Shown: piece by piece, positions 55,571 to 64,000 of the stretch
Layout of the letters: every line of letters begins with the position of its first letter
Numbering within the stretch: the stretch's first letter is position 1
Origin: Dyadobacter sp. 676
Lineage (GTDB): Bacteria; Bacteroidota; Bacteroidia; Cytophagales; Spirosomataceae
NCBI RefSeq assembly: GCF_040448675.1
Contig: NZ_CP159289.1
Location: forward strand, 3,765,001-3,829,000
Length of the DNA stretch: 64,000 bases
Reading direction: 5' to 3'
The notes under the pieces: generated by a model
Databases searched by the model: none
The model's input: only the letters and a program-made list of their open reading frames with translations
What the model was told of the DNA's origin: nothing
Translations under genes and position numbers: made by a program

Positions 55571-56857
55571 TCACTCAAACCGCCTGTTAGCCCCGTTCAA
55601 CTCGCCGTGCGTGCTGATGGCGACGGCGGTGAGGATAGCGAAAATGGCGATGATGAATGCGAAATTGATAGCCCAGCGGCTGATGTTCAGACCGCGATCG
55701 GAGAAGGATGCCTGTGTTTTTTTCATGAGGAAACCCAGTAGCACTACATTCAGAATATAAAGGTATTGCTCGATCCGGTACAAGCTCATGAATGCACAGG
55801 TGATGAGGATGCTGTAAATGGTGTACAAACCGAGGTTAAGGAAGAAGAACAGCTGGATTCTCTCATAGGTTAGTTCCGAAAACGGCGCTTTCTCCTGAAT
55901 ATAGTATTTGGACACTGTAAACGCCGCAAAAGCGAGGACTAACAGCAATGCGATCCATTGCACGGCGACGGTGATCCCGGCGGCATCGGCCAGTGGATTG
56001 AAGCTCTGGATCGTTTCAACCAGCCGTTTCGTTTGAAATGACTGGTCCCAGACGATGAACGGGATAATTAAAGCCAGGATAATGACCGGGACAAGCACGG
56101 AGGTTCGGGATGTCCGGCTGTCGGTCGTTTCCCATTCGGAAGTAAAAGTGCCATAAGCCATTCCCGCACCGCCGAAAAATCCGATAGCGTATTCCATGAC
56201 ATTCCAGAAATTAAAGTCGATGCCCGACACGTTGCCTATTACTTGCAGGAAGTTGCCGAACGCAAATCCGAACCCGCCGCCCAGACCGGCGAAAACGGCG
56301 ACCCGCATCGCGGCATATTGCCTGTGCCGGATCATGTACCAGAACAGCGCGACGGTCATCCCGAAACAGGCTGCCCAGGCTTCCGACCGCGGCGGGGTCA
56401 TGAGCCAGCCGAGCTGTTCGATGAGCAGATAATAGAAAATGATTGCCCCGGCCGTCATTTCGGTGATCAATTGCGGCCATTGGACTGGTTTTTCGCGCGA
56501 GGACGCCAGCGTAAGCCCGAACAACCCGCCACCGATTAACCCGAACAGCCCTCCGATAATGAAGAGCATCAGAAAACCGTAATAAACATTCCCGAATTCG
56601 AGCCCGCGCGCATAGCCGACGACGATTCCGTAGCTGATAATACCGCCTATGCCCCAGCCGGCGGCCGAAGCCAATGCGAGCTGGAACGCCTTGGCATACC
56701 AGTCTTTTCGTTTGGCAATGAGAACGATGCTCAGGCCGCCGATGCCGCCGGCCCATGCGGCGCCCTGTTCGTGACCGAACTGGCCTCGGATCGCCCAGGC
56801 AGTCCCCAGCGAAATACCGGCAACCAGCAGGGCGTAAAGTAATTGTCTGTTGTTCAT
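55571..56857 (-). CDS. polytopic membrane protein of unknown function
   Basis: 428 residues, glycine-rich, with about 11-12 transmembrane helices (for example LLYALLVAGISLGTAWAI, FLMLFIIGGLFGLIGGGLFG, MRVAVFAGLGGGFGFAFGNF, VLVPVIILALIIPFIVW). Charged loops include AIRGQFGHEQGAAW near the N-terminus. I do not recognise a characterised family; the Gly-x-x-x-Gly content suits a transporter or channel. It faces the GDPD gene, so it is outside the plus-strand operon but may export or import a product of the same locus. Confidence 0.75.
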   Translation of the reverse strand: MNNRQLLYALLVAGISLGTAWAIRGQFGHEQGAAWAGGIGGLSIVLIAKRKDWYAKAFQLALASAAGWGIGGIISYGIVVGYARGLEFGNVYYGFLMLFIIGGLFGLIGGGLFGLTLASSREKPVQWPQLITEMTAGAIIFYYLLIEQLGWLMTPPRSEAWAACFGMTVALFWYMIRHRQYAAMRVAVFAGLGGGFGFAFGNFLQVIGNVSGIDFNFWNVMEYAIGFFGGAGMAYGTFTSEWETTDSRTSRTSVLVPVIILALIIPFIVWDQSFQTKRLVETIQSFNPLADAAGITVAVQWIALLLVLAFAAFTVSKYYIQEKAPFSELTYERIQLFFFLNLGLYTIYSILITCAFMSLYRIEQYLYILNVVLLGFLMKKTQASFSDRGLNISRWAINFAFIIAIFAILTAVAISTHGELNGANRRFE

Positions 56858-57012
56858 GTATGAATGCGACTAAGGGTTTGTGGGTTAAATACTGGATTGC
56901 CGTTCAAAAAGGCTATATCATTGCCGATGGCTCAAAGGCAATAGCCCGAAAGCCTGTCGTGCTAGTATTTCGTCTGGATTAATTGTCGGGACATTCCCGG
57001 AAACACCTATCT

Positions 57013-58237
57013 ATGAGTGGTAAAAAAGATCAACTTGCGTTAAACGGAGGCCCCAGGACCGTTGGTAAAACATTTCCATGGCCGATTTACGATGACAATG
57101 AGGTAAATGCCGTGTCGGCGGTCGTTGCGGGCGGTAAATGGGGCAATCCGGATTGTGGCGACGAGGTGGAGCGCTTCGAACGTGATTTTGCGGCTTATTG
57201 CGGCAGTAAATATGCGATCACTTGCGTGAATGGCTCGGTGTCGCTAAGGCTTGCGCTCATGGCATGTGGCGTGAAGCCGGGTGACGAGGTGATCGTTCCG
57301 CCTTATACGTTCATTACCACGGCGTCGTCGGTCATCGAATGCAATTGCGTCCCTGTTTTCGCCGATATCGATCCTTATACTTATAATGTCAGTCCCAAGG
57401 CCATAGAAGCCGCCATTACCCCCCCGTACAAAAGTGATCATTCCGGTGCATTTCGGTGGTTTGACATGTGATATGGACGCGATAATGGCTATTGCGCAGC
57501 GTCACAATCTCAAAGTGATCGAAGACGCCGCGCACGGCCACGGGGCCGAGTACAGGGGGAAAAAATTAGGCACGATCGGGCATGTGGGCAGTTTCAGTTT
57601 CCAGTCTTCCAAAAACCTGACTTCCGGGGAAGGCGGCATCGTCATTACCAATGACGACGAGCTGTACACGACGATGCATTCACTGCGCAACGTGGGCCGT
57701 ATCGAGGGCGGGCAGTGGTACGATCACTACAACCCCGGCTGCAACTACCGTATCACCCAGATGCAGGCGGTGCTACTTTCGGAACAGCTTAAGCGGTTGG
57801 AGGAACAAACGCAGCGGAGGAACAATAACGGGTTATATCTAAGCAATTTATTGAAAAGTATCGAGGGCATAACCCCGCTTGTCCGCCCTGCCGAAGCCAC
57901 CCTGCACGGTTACCATATTTATATATTTAAATACGACGCTTCGAAGTTTGGAGGACTGCCGAAGAACGAATTTGCAGCGATGCTTGCCGCCGAAGGCGTG
58001 CCGAGTTTCAGGGGCTACCCGCACCCGCTTTACAAGCAGCCCCTGTTTCAGAGTAAAACTTTCATGTGCTACGCCATTCCCGATACTGTGGATTACAGTC
58101 AGACCCGCTGCCCCGCCGCCGAACAGGCGTGCAGCACCGAGGCTGTCTGGATACTCCAGCACGCCATGCTCGGCGACCGGGAGGATATGGAAGCATTTGC
58201 CCGAGCTATCCGGAAGATACAGGAGGCGCACATCTGA
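57013..58237 (+). pseudogene. DegT/DnrJ/EryC1/StrS family aminotransferase, frameshifted
   Basis: A 407-residue PLP enzyme if one C of the C7 run at 57419-57425 is removed, giving AAITPRTKVIIPVHFGGLTC. ATG 57013 (MSGKKDQLALNGGPRT) is chosen over a TTG at 56983. Blocks: FAAYCGSKYAITCVNGSVSL, IVPPYTFITTASSVIECNCV, VIEDAAHGHGAEYRG and the PLP Lys in GSFSFQSSKNLTSGEGG. The family transaminates nucleotide-linked keto sugars or related keto compounds; the substrate is not evident. It is convergent with the alpha-2-macroglobulin gene, three bases away. Confidence 0.87.
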
Positions 58238-58240
58238 CGG

Positions 58241-61200
58241 CTAGTTTTGGGGAAATGCCTTGATCCTGATTCCTTCGCTGTGAGCGGCGAACTCCGGTGC
58301 GTACATGCATTGAATGGTGGTGATACCATTGCTGAAATCACCTTCGTGTGTGATAAAGAGCGGATATTCAAACACGTAAGTACCTTTTCGCAGCCGGTCG
58401 AAGAAGAAATTCGTGCTGGCGTCGCGAGTGGTTTCATAGTAGCCGAGCCCGCCTTGCCAGCGATAGCCGCTGAGGACATTCGTCGGCTCGAGTCCCGATG
58501 CACGGAGGTCTTTCATGTGCACATATTCCATGTCGCGATCCACGCGCAGCTCGATCCGCACTTTGATTTTGTCGCCCACTTTCACCGCATCGCCTTCGCG
58601 TACTGGTGTGAGAACTGGTCCCGAATCGGTATTGGTCTCCACGAAAAGCTGCTTCGAAAGTTTTAGCGGCGTCTCGGCGAGGGTAATTTTGTCGAGGTCC
58701 TCGAAATATTGCCAATACACGGCGCCCCAACCAGGGAGCTGGGAAGATGCTGAATTGACCGTCACCTCGATATCGCCCATTTTCGGATTAATTTCCGTAT
58801 CGATCGTCTTTTTGAAATAGCCTGTGCCGCTTTCCGTTTTGCCGTCTTTGGAATGGATCTCCGTCTGACCGATCCGGACGGTGGTTTGAGGGGATTCCGC
58901 TAGCCAGTCGGTCCCGTTCATGAGGAGCGCGTAACACGCCTCCGCAGTGGCTTTCGTACTTTCCCAGCTATTTGTCTGCTTGTTTTTAAGGAGCCAGGTT
59001 TTGAGTGCGGCGACGGTTGGGTGATCGTTATCTATTTCCTGAAATGCTTCAATAAGCAAAGCCTGGCGCTCGATGGGCGCCTCGTGCCACCACCAGCCCC
59101 GCTGATTGTCTTTCCAGTACATGCCGAGGTCCTCGCTTCGAATAGCCGTTTGACGCAACGATTCCAGTATCTGGCGGGCTGTTTTAGTGTCCTTCGCTCT
59201 GTGGCATATCAATGCGATCTGGCCTTGCAGCAGTTTGGATTGCGCCGTCCAGGTAAGCCTTGCCCGCTCGCGATAATATTGATAGGCCTTCTCCGTCGAG
59301 GCAGGGACTGGTTTTGCAAAAAAGCTCCGGGCATAGAGATATTGTATTTCAACCGGGCCGGGCACGTATTGTTTCAAATCCGATTTTGACTTGACAAGAT
59401 TCTCATAATCCTCTTCGGCCCGCTTATCGAGGTAAGGGAGGGCCTTTTCGATAATTGCATCGATATTTGCTAGTTGCTCAGAATGCAACGCATTGATTTT
59501 CAATAAATGGCCAATGCCTGTGAGTATGTATTGCGTTATATAACGGTCGTCCGGACCGCCTTTGAACCACACAAAGCCACCGTTCGGGCTTTGCATTTTC
59601 AATAATTTGCGCATGTTCGCATTCAACTCGTTCTCCATTCTGGCGAAATCGAAAAGCAATGCGATATTCCGTTTTTGCTCTGCTTCCGATTTTGAAGCGA
59701 GTACCCAGGGTGTTTCCTGGATCAGCAGCGATTTCAGTTCCTGGTTTTTAGCCAGATTGCTTTCCAAAGCACCGGTACCCTTCCAGGATTTGAATACTTC
59801 GGCAATCCGGGGTGACGCATTCACAATATGCGAAGCCAGTGAGTTGGCACAGTAGCGGTTCCACGTTTGCTCGGCACATTCGTAAGGATATTCCATCAAA
59901 TACGGCAGTGATTGCACCGCGTACCAGGCCGGGTTGCTACTGTATTCGACGGTCACCGATTGATGCGCCAGCGTCGCGGACCGGGACGAACCCAGCAGCT
60001 TTTCAAACGTAAAATGCTTCGCGCCGTTACCTTTCATTGCGATGGGTATGCTCTCGGTAACCAGCATGCGGTTTGGCAACACAGGCAACGTATTTTCTTC
60101 ACCATCCGAAAGGTTTCCGGCCTTCGCGACCGCCCGCCAGGTTACCGTTTTCGTAAAGTCTTTGGGTATTTCGAGTACAAAAAAGGCCGTGCTACTCTGG
60201 CCAGCGGCAATGGATAACTGGCTGGATGGTTTGTCATTCCTGAAAAGTTCGTCCAGCGACTCATCGGTTTCCGGATCAAACAGGGAAAACGACACTTCCG
60301 CATTGACCGCGCCGCTGCTGAGATTGGCGACTTTAACAGGAAAACTCACCCGGTCGCCTTCCCGCAAAAAACGTGGTGCATTGGGTTGTACCATCAGGTC
60401 TTTCTGCGTGACGATTTCTTTGCTGCTGTAACCCAATGCCAGCTCCTGCGTGTGCGCGAGCGCCTGGAATTTCCACCGGGTAAGCGCTTCCGGCATCGTG
60501 AACGAGAAAGTAATGTTGCCTTCGCTGTCGGTTTTCAAGTCGGGGAAGAAGAAGGCCGTTTCGTTGAAATTTTTGCGGGTGGCGGGGGGTGGAACGAGCT
60601 GGTCATTTCCAGCTACTTTTTGATCGCGCGTTTCATCGTATTCTACCGTTGAAACTTCATTCGAGTTGGTCGTCTCTTCAGCAAAGTCCAAGTCATTTCC
60701 TCCTTCCGGCATCGGGGCTGCCAGCGGGATTGCTATTTTTTCAGACAGACGGGAATCCTTCACGACACTTCGCCCTCTGGCGCTTCGTGTATCATAACTG
60801 TGTTTGAATAAATCCCAGATCAGTTCATCATACCTTTTTTCAAAACCTTTAAAATGATCTGAATCATTATACCGCAGATCAGCATTAGCAGGTCCGAAAT
60901 TGCCGCTATCTATCCAGTATTTCAGGTTCATGTGCACTGGCCAAACATACGGCTTCTGCCATTGATGCGGGTAAAACTGGTCGAGCGAGGCGTCGTACAT
61001 GCTTGCGAGCATTTCGGCCGCTACGTGTTCTTTTTTGTAGCCGTTGATCTTGACCTTCCATGCTTCCATGCTTCCCGGCAATGTTTTGTCCCGGAATGTC
61101 TCGTACTCGATTTTCAGGTCCTTGTTCGTCCACGGCACCGCGATGTTTTCGGCGTGCGTGTGAATGCGATTGTGTTTCACAAATACGTAATCAACCACAT

Positions 61201-64000
61201 AACCGCCGCGGTCTTCTTCCGACGGGGTGTAGTCGAATCTTTTGAGCTCATCATTCAGGGTAAGGTAAGAAAAGCCGCTACTTGCGGATTTCCGGTTCGT
61301 ACTGACGATCAGAAATGCCTTTTCGGCCGACGTGCCTAACGTGTAAAGTCCTTTTTCCCCCGGCTCAACGGCGGTTGTAGGCATGAAGGACAGGTATTGA
61401 GGGTACGAAAGCTTTTTCGCGTCCGTGTCTTTCAGCTCTGTAAATCCTGCTTCTGTGAGTTTCTCGCCAGCCACATTGGTTGTACTCACTTCGATTTTGT
61501 AAAAACCCGCAGCGAGACTAAACTCGGAGACCGATACTGGTCTGTCATTTTCCAATTTCACGGTTTTAGCCATCGGCGAACCCGCAGTTTCCCAGTTCTC
61601 CATTTCCGTTTCACGATCGTATTCATCGTGCGGGAAGCTGGCGACAAATTCATTTTTGGACATGACAAAAAGATCGGGCCGCTCCCAATAACGCTTCCTG
61701 ATCAGCCGGTTCTCCGGCGCTACCCGGGTGATCCGAATCGTCGCTTCGGCCGGTGCAAATATGCCCGACAGGTTCTCGGTGCGGATTGCGAGCGATTTGA
61801 ATTGGCCGGCCTCGGTCACCGGAGGAATATCGGCTTTCAATAGGTAGGATTTGTAGCTGACGGATAGGCTTGTTTCCGCACTTCTCGTTTCACCATTGCT
61901 GTCGGTTACATCCACGTAGATAGTGTAGTCAAAAACAGGGTCGAGTTTGGTATCGACCTTCCGGTCGGGAATGGCTTCAAAATCGATATGGAATTGCCCC
62001 GATGCATCGGTAACGGTTTCGCCATGGGCGATTTCCATCGGTTCGTCGGGTGTCCACCAGCGCTTGCGTAGCCAGGTGTAAAGCAGTCGCGGCCGGCGGA
62101 CGACGCGGTATCTCACTGTTGCGGCATCAATGGCATTTCCCGCATAGGCAATTGCCTTTCCGGTCGATTTTATGAGGTCATTTACTTTGTAAGCCGTTTT
62201 CAGCGTATCGAATTCTACGGCAAAACGTGGGCGTTTGTATTCTTCTACATGGAAGTCAACCCGGAACTTGTCCCTTACCTGAATATAGAAATTGCCTGTC
62301 AGCCCATCGCCCGGGATTATGAACGAGCCCGAAAAACTCCCATAGGCATTCACGCGCTGCTTTGATTCCGCTATATGCTCAGCATTGGCGTTGTACAGTG
62401 CCACCGTGAATTCTTCACGCTGATCGCGGAGCACGCCGTTGCCTTTTCTGACGATGCCTTTGTAATAAACCGTCTGACCAGGGCGGTACAGGCTCCGGTC
62501 CGTGAACAGAAAAATGCGCTCCGCTATTTCGTCGCTGTCCGGTTCGGCTTCGTCATTGTAATATCGGTTCGTGTTTTCCTGTACAAACAGGTGGTCGTTC
62601 CCGTGTGTAAATTCTATCAAATGGCGAATGCCGTAATCGTTTTTCCGGATGGGACGTCTTTTGAAATAACCGTTTTTGTCGGTAGTAAGCAGCGCGCCTT
62701 TGTTTTTAACATTACTCCTTACATTGTAATCGTAGCGCTTTTCCCACAATTGGGCCTTTGCACCGGATAAGGGCTCGCCGTTTTCGCGGTTCAGGACAAA
62801 GAAATCGTCATTTTTTTGAATAAAACTGATATCGGACACGTGGAAAATAGCCGCACCGAGCACCGCATCGGTATTCCGGAAGCCAGGATCGGAGCTGGCC
62901 AGCAATATGTATTCTCCCGGCGGCAGACCTTCGGCTTTAACTTCCACCGAATGTTCCTGATAGTCTTTGGTGTCGGGAAGTGGTTGCTCCCATGATTTTA
63001 TAGCCTCGGCAGCAGCCAATATTTTCCACTTCGTGTTCCGCTCATCATTTTCGAGGTTTTTTCTCAGTGCCTCGGTCGTCCTGACTATGCGTAAATGCAG
63101 CTTGCCAAGGTTCCGGTACCTCACCAGCACTCGGAACGGTTTTGCAATGCTGTTAACGGCTTCAACCGAAAAGAAAAGGCTTTTACGGGTGATTGCCCGG
63201 GAAAGATTGTGTGCATTCGCACCACCTTCCGTCTCCGGATTATCCCGAAGGATTTGCCGGCAGATTTCCAATGCCATTACCCTTTCGAACCGGCTCGTCG
63301 AATCCTGGCCCGGCTTATAATTATCTGCTTTTTCATTCAAATAAGCCGCTTTGAAATACCAGGCCTGCGCTGCTGCCGGCGTAGATTGATATTGGTCGGC
63401 AACATGGCCGACGGCCATAAAATAGAGCTCGTCTTTGTCAGGATGCACCGATTTTTGCCGCACATACTGAATACGCGCCAGGTCGGCGTCGATCAATGCG
63501 CCGGGATCTTTGTCGTTCAGGTGAAACGCGATCAGCCGCTGATAGAGAAGCAAAGCCTGGTATTCGAGCGATGCGGAATCTTTTGTTTCAAACTTTCTGT
63601 GCACAAAATCCGCAGCTGGGTCGAATGCGGAAGCTGTATTGATTTCGAATGCATAGGCGGGCTTTTTAATGTTACGTTCGTCCGACGAGAAATAGGACAA
63701 TGCCCTGAATGCGAGTAAGTCGAACAGCGTCGGGCGGAGTTGGCGCATATTGCCTTTAGTAATAATAGCATCATAACGATCCAGATGCGTGTTTTTCAAA
63801 AGTGGTTCATTCCGAATGGATTCCAGGAAGAGTTCGCCTATTTTTTCGTGGAAATCCTCGGTGCCCCACGTCGCGATGTCCGCTTTATCAAAACCGGCTG
63901 TGGCCGTGCGGTTGTACAACTGCCAGCGGACTGTCTGGTAATAATCGAGGTACGCCGAAGCGACCAGGCTCGTCAGGATCGGGAGGGCCGGGCCGGAGCT
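58241..64000 (-). CDS. alpha-2-macroglobulin family protein, 5' end outside window
   Basis: At least 1919 codons, open to the window edge, where the in-frame N-terminal residues read LTSLVASAYLDYYQTVRWQL. Bacterial A2M proteins trap attacking proteases in the periplasm. Visible marks: MG-type repeat domains (FTDRSLYRPGQTVYYKGIVRK, YIQVRDKFRVDFHVEEYKRP), the macroglobulin block ALTRWKFQALAHTQE, the thioester motif in YPYECAEQTWNRYCAN (CxEQ), and an alpha-solenoid TED region with NGGFVWFKGGPDDRYITQY. The C-terminal receptor-like end is KVRIELRVDRDMEYVHMKDL. The signal peptide is not in the window. Function in protease inhibition is inferred. Confidence 0.9.
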   Translation of the reverse strand, partial: SSGPALPILTSLVASAYLDYYQTVRWQLYNRTATAGFDKADIATWGTEDFHEKIGELFLESIRNEPLLKNTHLDRYDAIITKGNMRQLRPTLFDLLAFRALSYFSSDERNIKKPAYAFEINTASAFDPAADFVHRKFETKDSASLEYQALLLYQRLIAFHLNDKDPGALIDADLARIQYVRQKSVHPDKDELYFMAVGHVADQYQSTPAAAQAWYFKAAYLNEKADNYKPGQDSTSRFERVMALEICRQILRDNPETEGGANAHNLSRAITRKSLFFSVEAVNSIAKPFRVLVRYRNLGKLHLRIVRTTEALRKNLENDERNTKWKILAAAEAIKSWEQPLPDTKDYQEHSVEVKAEGLPPGEYILLASSDPGFRNTDAVLGAAIFHVSDISFIQKNDDFFVLNRENGEPLSGAKAQLWEKRYDYNVRSNVKNKGALLTTDKNGYFKRRPIRKNDYGIRHLIEFTHGNDHLFVQENTNRYYNDEAEPDSDEIAERIFLFTDRSLYRPGQTVYYKGIVRKGNGVLRDQREEFTVALYNANAEHIAESKQRVNAYGSFSGSFIIPGDGLTGNFYIQVRDKFRVDFHVEEYKRPRFAVEFDTLKTAYKVNDLIKSTGKAIAYAGNAIDAATVRYRVVRRPRLLYTWLRKRWWTPDEPMEIAHGETVTDASGQFHIDFEAIPDRKVDTKLDPVFDYTIYVDVTDSNGETRSAETSLSVSYKSYLLKADIPPVTEAGQFKSLAIRTENLSGIFAPAEATIRITRVAPENRLIRKRYWERPDLFVMSKNEFVASFPHDEYDRETEMENWETAGSPMAKTVKLENDRPVSVSEFSLAAGFYKIEVSTTNVAGEKLTEAGFTELKDTDAKKLSYPQYLSFMPTTAVEPGEKGLYTLGTSAEKAFLIVSTNRKSASSGFSYLTLNDELKRFDYTPSEEDRGGYVVDYVFVKHNRIHTHAENIAVPWTNKDLKIEYETFRDKTLPGSMEAWKVKINGYKKEHVAAEMLASMYDASLDQFYPHQWQKPYVWPVHMNLKYWIDSGNFGPANADLRYNDSDHFKGFEKRYDELIWDLFKHSYDTRSARGRSVVKDSRLSEKIAIPLAAPMPEGGNDLDFAEETTNSNEVSTVEYDETRDQKVAGNDQLVPPPATRKNFNETAFFFPDLKTDSEGNITFSFTMPEALTRWKFQALAHTQELALGYSSKEIVTQKDLMVQPNAPRFLREGDRVSFPVKVANLSSGAVNAEVSFSLFDPETDESLDELFRNDKPSSQLSIAAGQSSTAFFVLEIPKDFTKTVTWRAVAKAGNLSDGEENTLPVLPNRMLVTESIPIAMKGNGAKHFTFEKLLGSSRSATLAHQSVTVEYSSNPAWYAVQSLPYLMEYPYECAEQTWNRYCANSLASHIVNASPRIAEVFKSWKGTGALESNLAKNQELKSLLIQETPWVLASKSEAEQKRNIALLFDFARMENELNANMRKLLKMQSPNGGFVWFKGGPDDRYITQYILTGIGHLLKINALHSEQLANIDAIIEKALPYLDKRAEEDYENLVKSKSDLKQYVPGPVEIQYLYARSFFAKPVPASTEKAYQYYRERARLTWTAQSKLLQGQIALICHRAKDTKTARQILESLRQTAIRSEDLGMYWKDNQRGWWWHEAPIERQALLIEAFQEIDNDHPTVAALKTWLLKNKQTNSWESTKATAEACYALLMNGTDWLAESPQTTVRIGQTEIHSKDGKTESGTGYFKKTIDTEINPKMGDIEVTVNSASSQLPGWGAVYWQYFEDLDKITLAETPLKLSKQLFVETNTDSGPVLTPVREGDAVKVGDKIKVRIELRVDRDMEYVHMKDLRASGLEPTNVLSGYRWQGGLGYYETTRDASTNFFFDRLRKGTYVFEYPLFITHEGDFSNGITTIQCMYAPEFAAHSEGIRIKAFPQN

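Overview
The window looks like a piece of a Bacteroidota chromosome of the order Cytophagales. A Dyadobacter-like genus is my best guess, inferred from gene content and a base composition near 50% GC, not from a database search. Supporting content: SusC/SusD outer-membrane pair, GH109-type oxidoreductase-fold hydrolase, Bacteroidota-type serine palmitoyltransferase, small histone H1-like protein, DUF1080 proteins, RaiA-type hibernation factor, BamA-like assembly protein and alpha-2-macroglobulin lipoprotein family. No phage, insertion sequence, CRISPR array or tRNA was found.

Layout. 1-1230: 3' end of a 23S rRNA, 5S rRNA and terminator. 1461-7335: amino-sugar locus (LacI regulator diverging from GH109, NagB-like deaminase/isomerase, HGSNAT-like acyltransferase, then a Tat-type alpha/beta hydrolase with a broken signal peptide). 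7319-10904: ispD, queA and accC on the minus strand. 11082-20384: mostly housekeeping genes (serine palmitoyltransferase, histone-like protein, MaoC hydratase, raiA, cysM, two alpha/beta hydrolases, long-chain acyl-CoA ligase, GNAT). 20418-24413: four unexplained minus-strand genes (two coiled-coil/membrane proteins, a possible HolD-like protein, an SNase-fold lipoprotein). 24462-26127: sulfite-dehydrogenase-type molybdoenzyme plus cytochrome c. 27291-31200: convergent NtrC-type response regulator and hybrid histidine kinase. 31396-36176: beta-propeller/cytochrome c protein and two DUF1080 (3-keto-disaccharide hydrolase family) proteins. 36470-40350: a hypothetical protein, a long Ala/Glu-rich helical repeat protein, a GT35 phosphorylase homologue lacking the PLP lysine, and a Uma2 protein. 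40412-44167: RmlD-like reductase, cyclophilin, lipoprotein, BamA/TamA-like protein. 44500-58237: SusC/SusD locus with ceramidase-like, PqaA-like, metallophosphoesterase and glycerophosphodiesterase genes, a polytopic membrane protein and a DegT aminotransferase. 58241-64000: alpha-2-macroglobulin family gene running off the window.

Two things stand out. First, nine genes carry a single-base frameshift, nearly all in short homopolymers. Adding or removing one base restores a full-length family member each time, which points to homopolymer sequencing errors, with phase variation or decay as the alternative. Second, several loci may deserve study: the GT35 homologue with Thr in place of the cofactor lysine, the SusCD locus built from lipid/phosphoester hydrolases instead of glycoside hydrolases, the DUF1080/propeller-cytochrome set, and the four-gene block at 20-24 kb.
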